In this document: in pieces, positions 4,466 through 5,762 of the stretch
Layout of the letters: every line of letters starts with the position of its first letter
Position numbering within the stretch: the first letter of the stretch is position 1
Source: Betaproteobacteria bacterium UBA6904
GTDB taxonomy: Bacteria; Pseudomonadota; Gammaproteobacteria; Burkholderiales; SG8-39
NCBI GenBank assembly: GCA_002451175.1
Contig: DKBI01000192.1
Coordinates: 1,228-6,989, forward strand
DNA: 5,762 bases
Reading direction: 5' to 3'
Program-made: the position numbers and the translations under genes
The notes under the pieces: generated by a model
The model's input: the letters and a program-made list of their open reading frames with translations, nothing else
The model's database searches: none
Told to the model about the DNA's origin: nothing

Positions 4466-5473
4466 CTAGCCCCGACCCTCGAACAGATCGCGCCCGCGCA
4501 CCAGGGCGCGGATCTTGCCGTCGGCCATGTTGCGCTTGAGCATCCACAGGCCGCAGTCCGGGTGTATGTACTTCACCCGCCCGGCGCCCAGCGTCTTCTC
4601 GGCGCGCTCGATCGCGCGCGCGATTTCCTCGGCCGACTCGACCTCGGTGCGCTTGACGTCGACCACGCCCAGTCCCAGGCCGATCTCCGGCCGCAGGTCG
4701 CGGAACACGGCCAGTTCCTCGGGCGGCCGGTGCGCGCATTCCATCACCACGTGGTCGACGTGCAACGCGTTCAGGTAGTCCATGAGCTTGGCCCAGTTGC
4801 CTTTCTGTATGGACTGGCCGCCGTAGTTGCCGAAGCACAGGTGCACCGCGGGCGTGCCCTTCACCGCGTCGAGCACGCGGTTGATGGCGCTCGCCGCCCA
4901 CTGCCATTCGTCCGGATGTCCAGGGAGGTTGGCCTCGTCCAGCTGCACCACCTCGGCATCGACGTGGCGCACCTGCTCGGCGAGCACGTCGGCGATGGCG
5001 TGCGCGAGCTCGGGCGTGTCCCTGTAGTGCTTGTTGAGCAGGGTCTTGGCGAGCATGTGCGGGCCGGTTACGGTGAACTTGAGCGGCCGGCTCGCCAGGG
5101 ACCTGGCGCGTGCGCAGGCCGAAGGCAGGTCCAGGGTGCCGCTGCCCAGCGCGCCGTCCACCACGCCGGGCGGGCGCGCGCGAAACAGCATGCCGCCCGC
5201 CTTGCGGTACTCGATCAGCTCCTCGAAGCCGATCTCGCGCCGCACCCCCGCCATCGGGCGCACGAAATACTCGATCATGCCGTTGGTCTCGGGGTGATTG
5301 ACGTCGAAGCGGTAGAGCTCCCCGTCGCAGACCAGGTCGATGCCGGCGTGCTCCTGCGTCGCCAGCACCACGCGCATGGCGTCGGCCAGCGCCTGTTCGG
5401 TGGGGCTCGCGGCGAGCCAGTCGGGTATCGGATAGGAGCCTACGACGGTGGTCTTGATGCGCGGGGCTGCCAT
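4466..5473 (-). CDS. MetE C-terminal-domain (cobalamin-independent methionine synthase II-like) methyltransferase
   Basis: This 335-residue protein corresponds to the catalytic C-terminal domain of MetE without its N-terminal half (full MetE is about 750 residues). Zinc ligands expected from MetE are all present: H211 and C213 (HLCFGNYG), E245 (VVMECAHRP) and C307 (YIHPDCGLW). Other family elements are TTVVGSYPIP (8-17), CDGE (49-52), VTGPHMLA (135-142), QLDEANLPG (178-185) and GVVDVK (269-274). The fold activates a thiol such as homocysteine for methyl or alkyl transfer; the donor cannot be read from sequence. Options include methionine synthesis from an unusual donor, coenzyme-M-type alkyl transfer or demethylation of an imported compound. 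ATG 5473 is chosen over an in-frame TTG at 5506 because AGGA lies 6 nt upstream and the conserved TTVVGSYP starts at residue 8. The gene is divergent from the TetR gene across a shared operator. Confidence 0.88.
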   Translation of the reverse strand: MAAPRIKTTVVGSYPIPDWLAASPTEQALADAMRVVLATQEHAGIDLVCDGELYRFDVNHPETNGMIEYFVRPMAGVRREIGFEELIEYRKAGGMLFRARPPGVVDGALGSGTLDLPSACARARSLASRPLKFTVTGPHMLAKTLLNKHYRDTPELAHAIADVLAEQVRHVDAEVVQLDEANLPGHPDEWQWAASAINRVLDAVKGTPAVHLCFGNYGGQSIQKGNWAKLMDYLNALHVDHVVMECAHRPPEELAVFRDLRPEIGLGLGVVDVKRTEVESAEEIARAIERAEKTLGAGRVKYIHPDCGLWMLKRNMADGKIRALVRGRDLFEGRG

Positions 5474-5479
5474 GTTCGT

Positions 5480-5483
5480 TCCT
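5480..5483 (-). promoter_or_regulatory. Shine-Dalgarno site of the MetE-like gene
   Basis: On the minus strand AGGA lies 6 nt upstream of ATG 5473 (AGGAACGAACATG). It supports that start over the upstream TTG at 5506, which would place the operator and promoter region too close to the coding sequence. Confidence 0.6.
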
Positions 5484-5500
5484 GATCGGAAATTGCGACA

Positions 5501-5528
5501 TTGCAATTATTAACCGTTTGGATAAAAA
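5501..5528 (+). promoter_or_regulatory. Possible promoter of the TetR-family gene, overlapping the operator
   Basis: TTGCAA (5501-5506) and TAAAAA (5523-5528) each match the sigma70 boxes at 4 of 6 positions and are 16 bp apart. The palindrome at 5510-5525 fills the spacer, so a bound repressor would exclude RNA polymerase. A leftward promoter for the MetE-like gene must also lie in this 62-nt gap; TAATAA (5512-5507 on the minus strand) is a possible -10, with no clear -35. Confidence 0.35.
5510..5525 (+). promoter_or_regulatory. Palindromic operator, site B (candidate TetR-family autoregulatory site)
   Basis: TTAACCGTTTGGATAA has half-sites TTAACC and GGATAA (symmetric at 5 of 6 positions) separated by 4 bp. 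It is 13/16 identical to the site at 2492-2507. It lies between the divergent starts of the MetE-like gene (5473) and the TetR gene (5536), where TetR-family repressors typically bind to control themselves and their neighbour. Binding is inferred. Confidence 0.62.
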
Positions 5529-5535
5529 TTTCATC

Positions 5536-5762
5536 ATGGTCAGAAAAATCCCGGCAAAGCCGAAAAAAGCGAAAACCGCCAGGGCACCGGAGCCGGTGCG
5601 GCGCGACCCCGAGCGCACGCGCGCGCGCATCCTCGCCGCCGCGCGCGTCGAATTCGCCCGCCGCGGCCTGGGCGGGGCGCGCGTGGACCAGATCACCGCG
5701 CGCGCCGACTCCAACAAGCGCATGATCTACTACTACTTCGGCAACAAGGAGGCGCTGTTCCT
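5536..5762 (+). CDS. TetR/AcrR-family transcriptional regulator, N-terminal part (3' end outside window)
   Basis: ATG 5536 opens a frame that runs off the window after 75 full codons with no stop. A lysine/arginine-rich N-terminal tail (about residues 1-27, VRKIPAKPKKAKTARAP) precedes a TetR DNA-binding domain. Helix 1 is ERTRARILAAARVEFARRG (26-44), helix 2 is RVDQITARAD (49-58), and the recognition region is SNKRMIYYYFGNKEALF, matching the 'lYyhFgsKeaLf' TetR signature. The ligand-binding C-terminal domain lies outside, so the inducer is unknown. The ribosome-binding site is weak (GGA, 5520-5522, 13 nt upstream). Position and the overlapping palindrome suggest autorepression and control of the divergent MetE-like gene. 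The family call is secure; target genes are inferred. Confidence 0.9.
   Translation, partial: MVRKIPAKPKKAKTARAPEPVRRDPERTRARILAAARVEFARRGLGGARVDQITARADSNKRMIYYYFGNKEALF

Noticed and set aside
4562..5485. Plus-strand ORF (307 codons) opposite the MetE-like gene
   Set aside because: The minus strand encodes all four zinc ligands and conserved MetE motifs; the opposite frame has no recognisable domain.
5474..5506. Upstream TTG start for the MetE-like gene
   Set aside because: ATG 5473 has AGGA 6 nt upstream and directly precedes the conserved N-terminus; the extra 11 residues look non-coding and nearly reach the operator.

Overview
The window is GC-rich, densely coding bacterial DNA. Codon choice, gene families and the Burkholderiales-like sequence of the NMT1-type binding protein suggest a betaproteobacterium, probably Burkholderiales. 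This is a judgement from memory of the families, not a database result. No rRNA, tRNA, CRISPR array, transposase or phage gene was found. Seven protein genes are present, the two outer ones cut by the window edges.

Layout, left to right. (1) The last 122 codons of an NAD-dependent epimerase/dehydratase-type gene (1-369, +), followed after 44 nt by a tandem-GNAT acetyltransferase (414-1289, +), probably one operon. (2) A short convergent gap with three back-to-back GC hairpins. (3) A periplasmic NMT1/THI5-like solute-binding protein (1341-2351, -). (4) A 171-nt divergent control region (2352-2522) with a good leftward promoter, a perfect rightward -35 box and a palindromic operator. (5) A non-canonical dihydrodipicolinate-synthase-family (class I lyase/aldolase) gene (2523-3584, +). 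(6) A 113-nt gap holding a strong hairpin and a possible 19-codon leader ORF. (7) An SsuC/TauC-type ABC permease (3698-4456, +). (8) A stand-alone MetE C-terminal-domain methyltransferase gene (4466-5473, -), convergent with the permease by 9 nt. (9) A 62-nt divergent, AT-rich control region. (10) The N-terminal part of a TetR-family regulator (5536 to the window end, +).

How it may work together. The binding protein and permease suggest import of a small organic compound. The aldolase-family enzyme, the epimerase/dehydrogenase-type enzyme and the MetE-like methyltransferase are candidates to process it, and the TetR protein is a candidate regulator. The main evidence for a regulon is a 16-bp near-palindrome. 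It occurs once in the TetR/MetE-like divergent region (TTAACCGTTTGGATAA, 5510-5525) and once, on the minus strand and 13/16 identical, just upstream of the aldolase-family gene (TTAACCGATTGGTTAC, 2507-2492). That makes a self-controlling TetR repressor acting on both divergent regions a reasonable hypothesis. The substrate is not identifiable from the sequence, and no ABC ATPase gene lies in the window.
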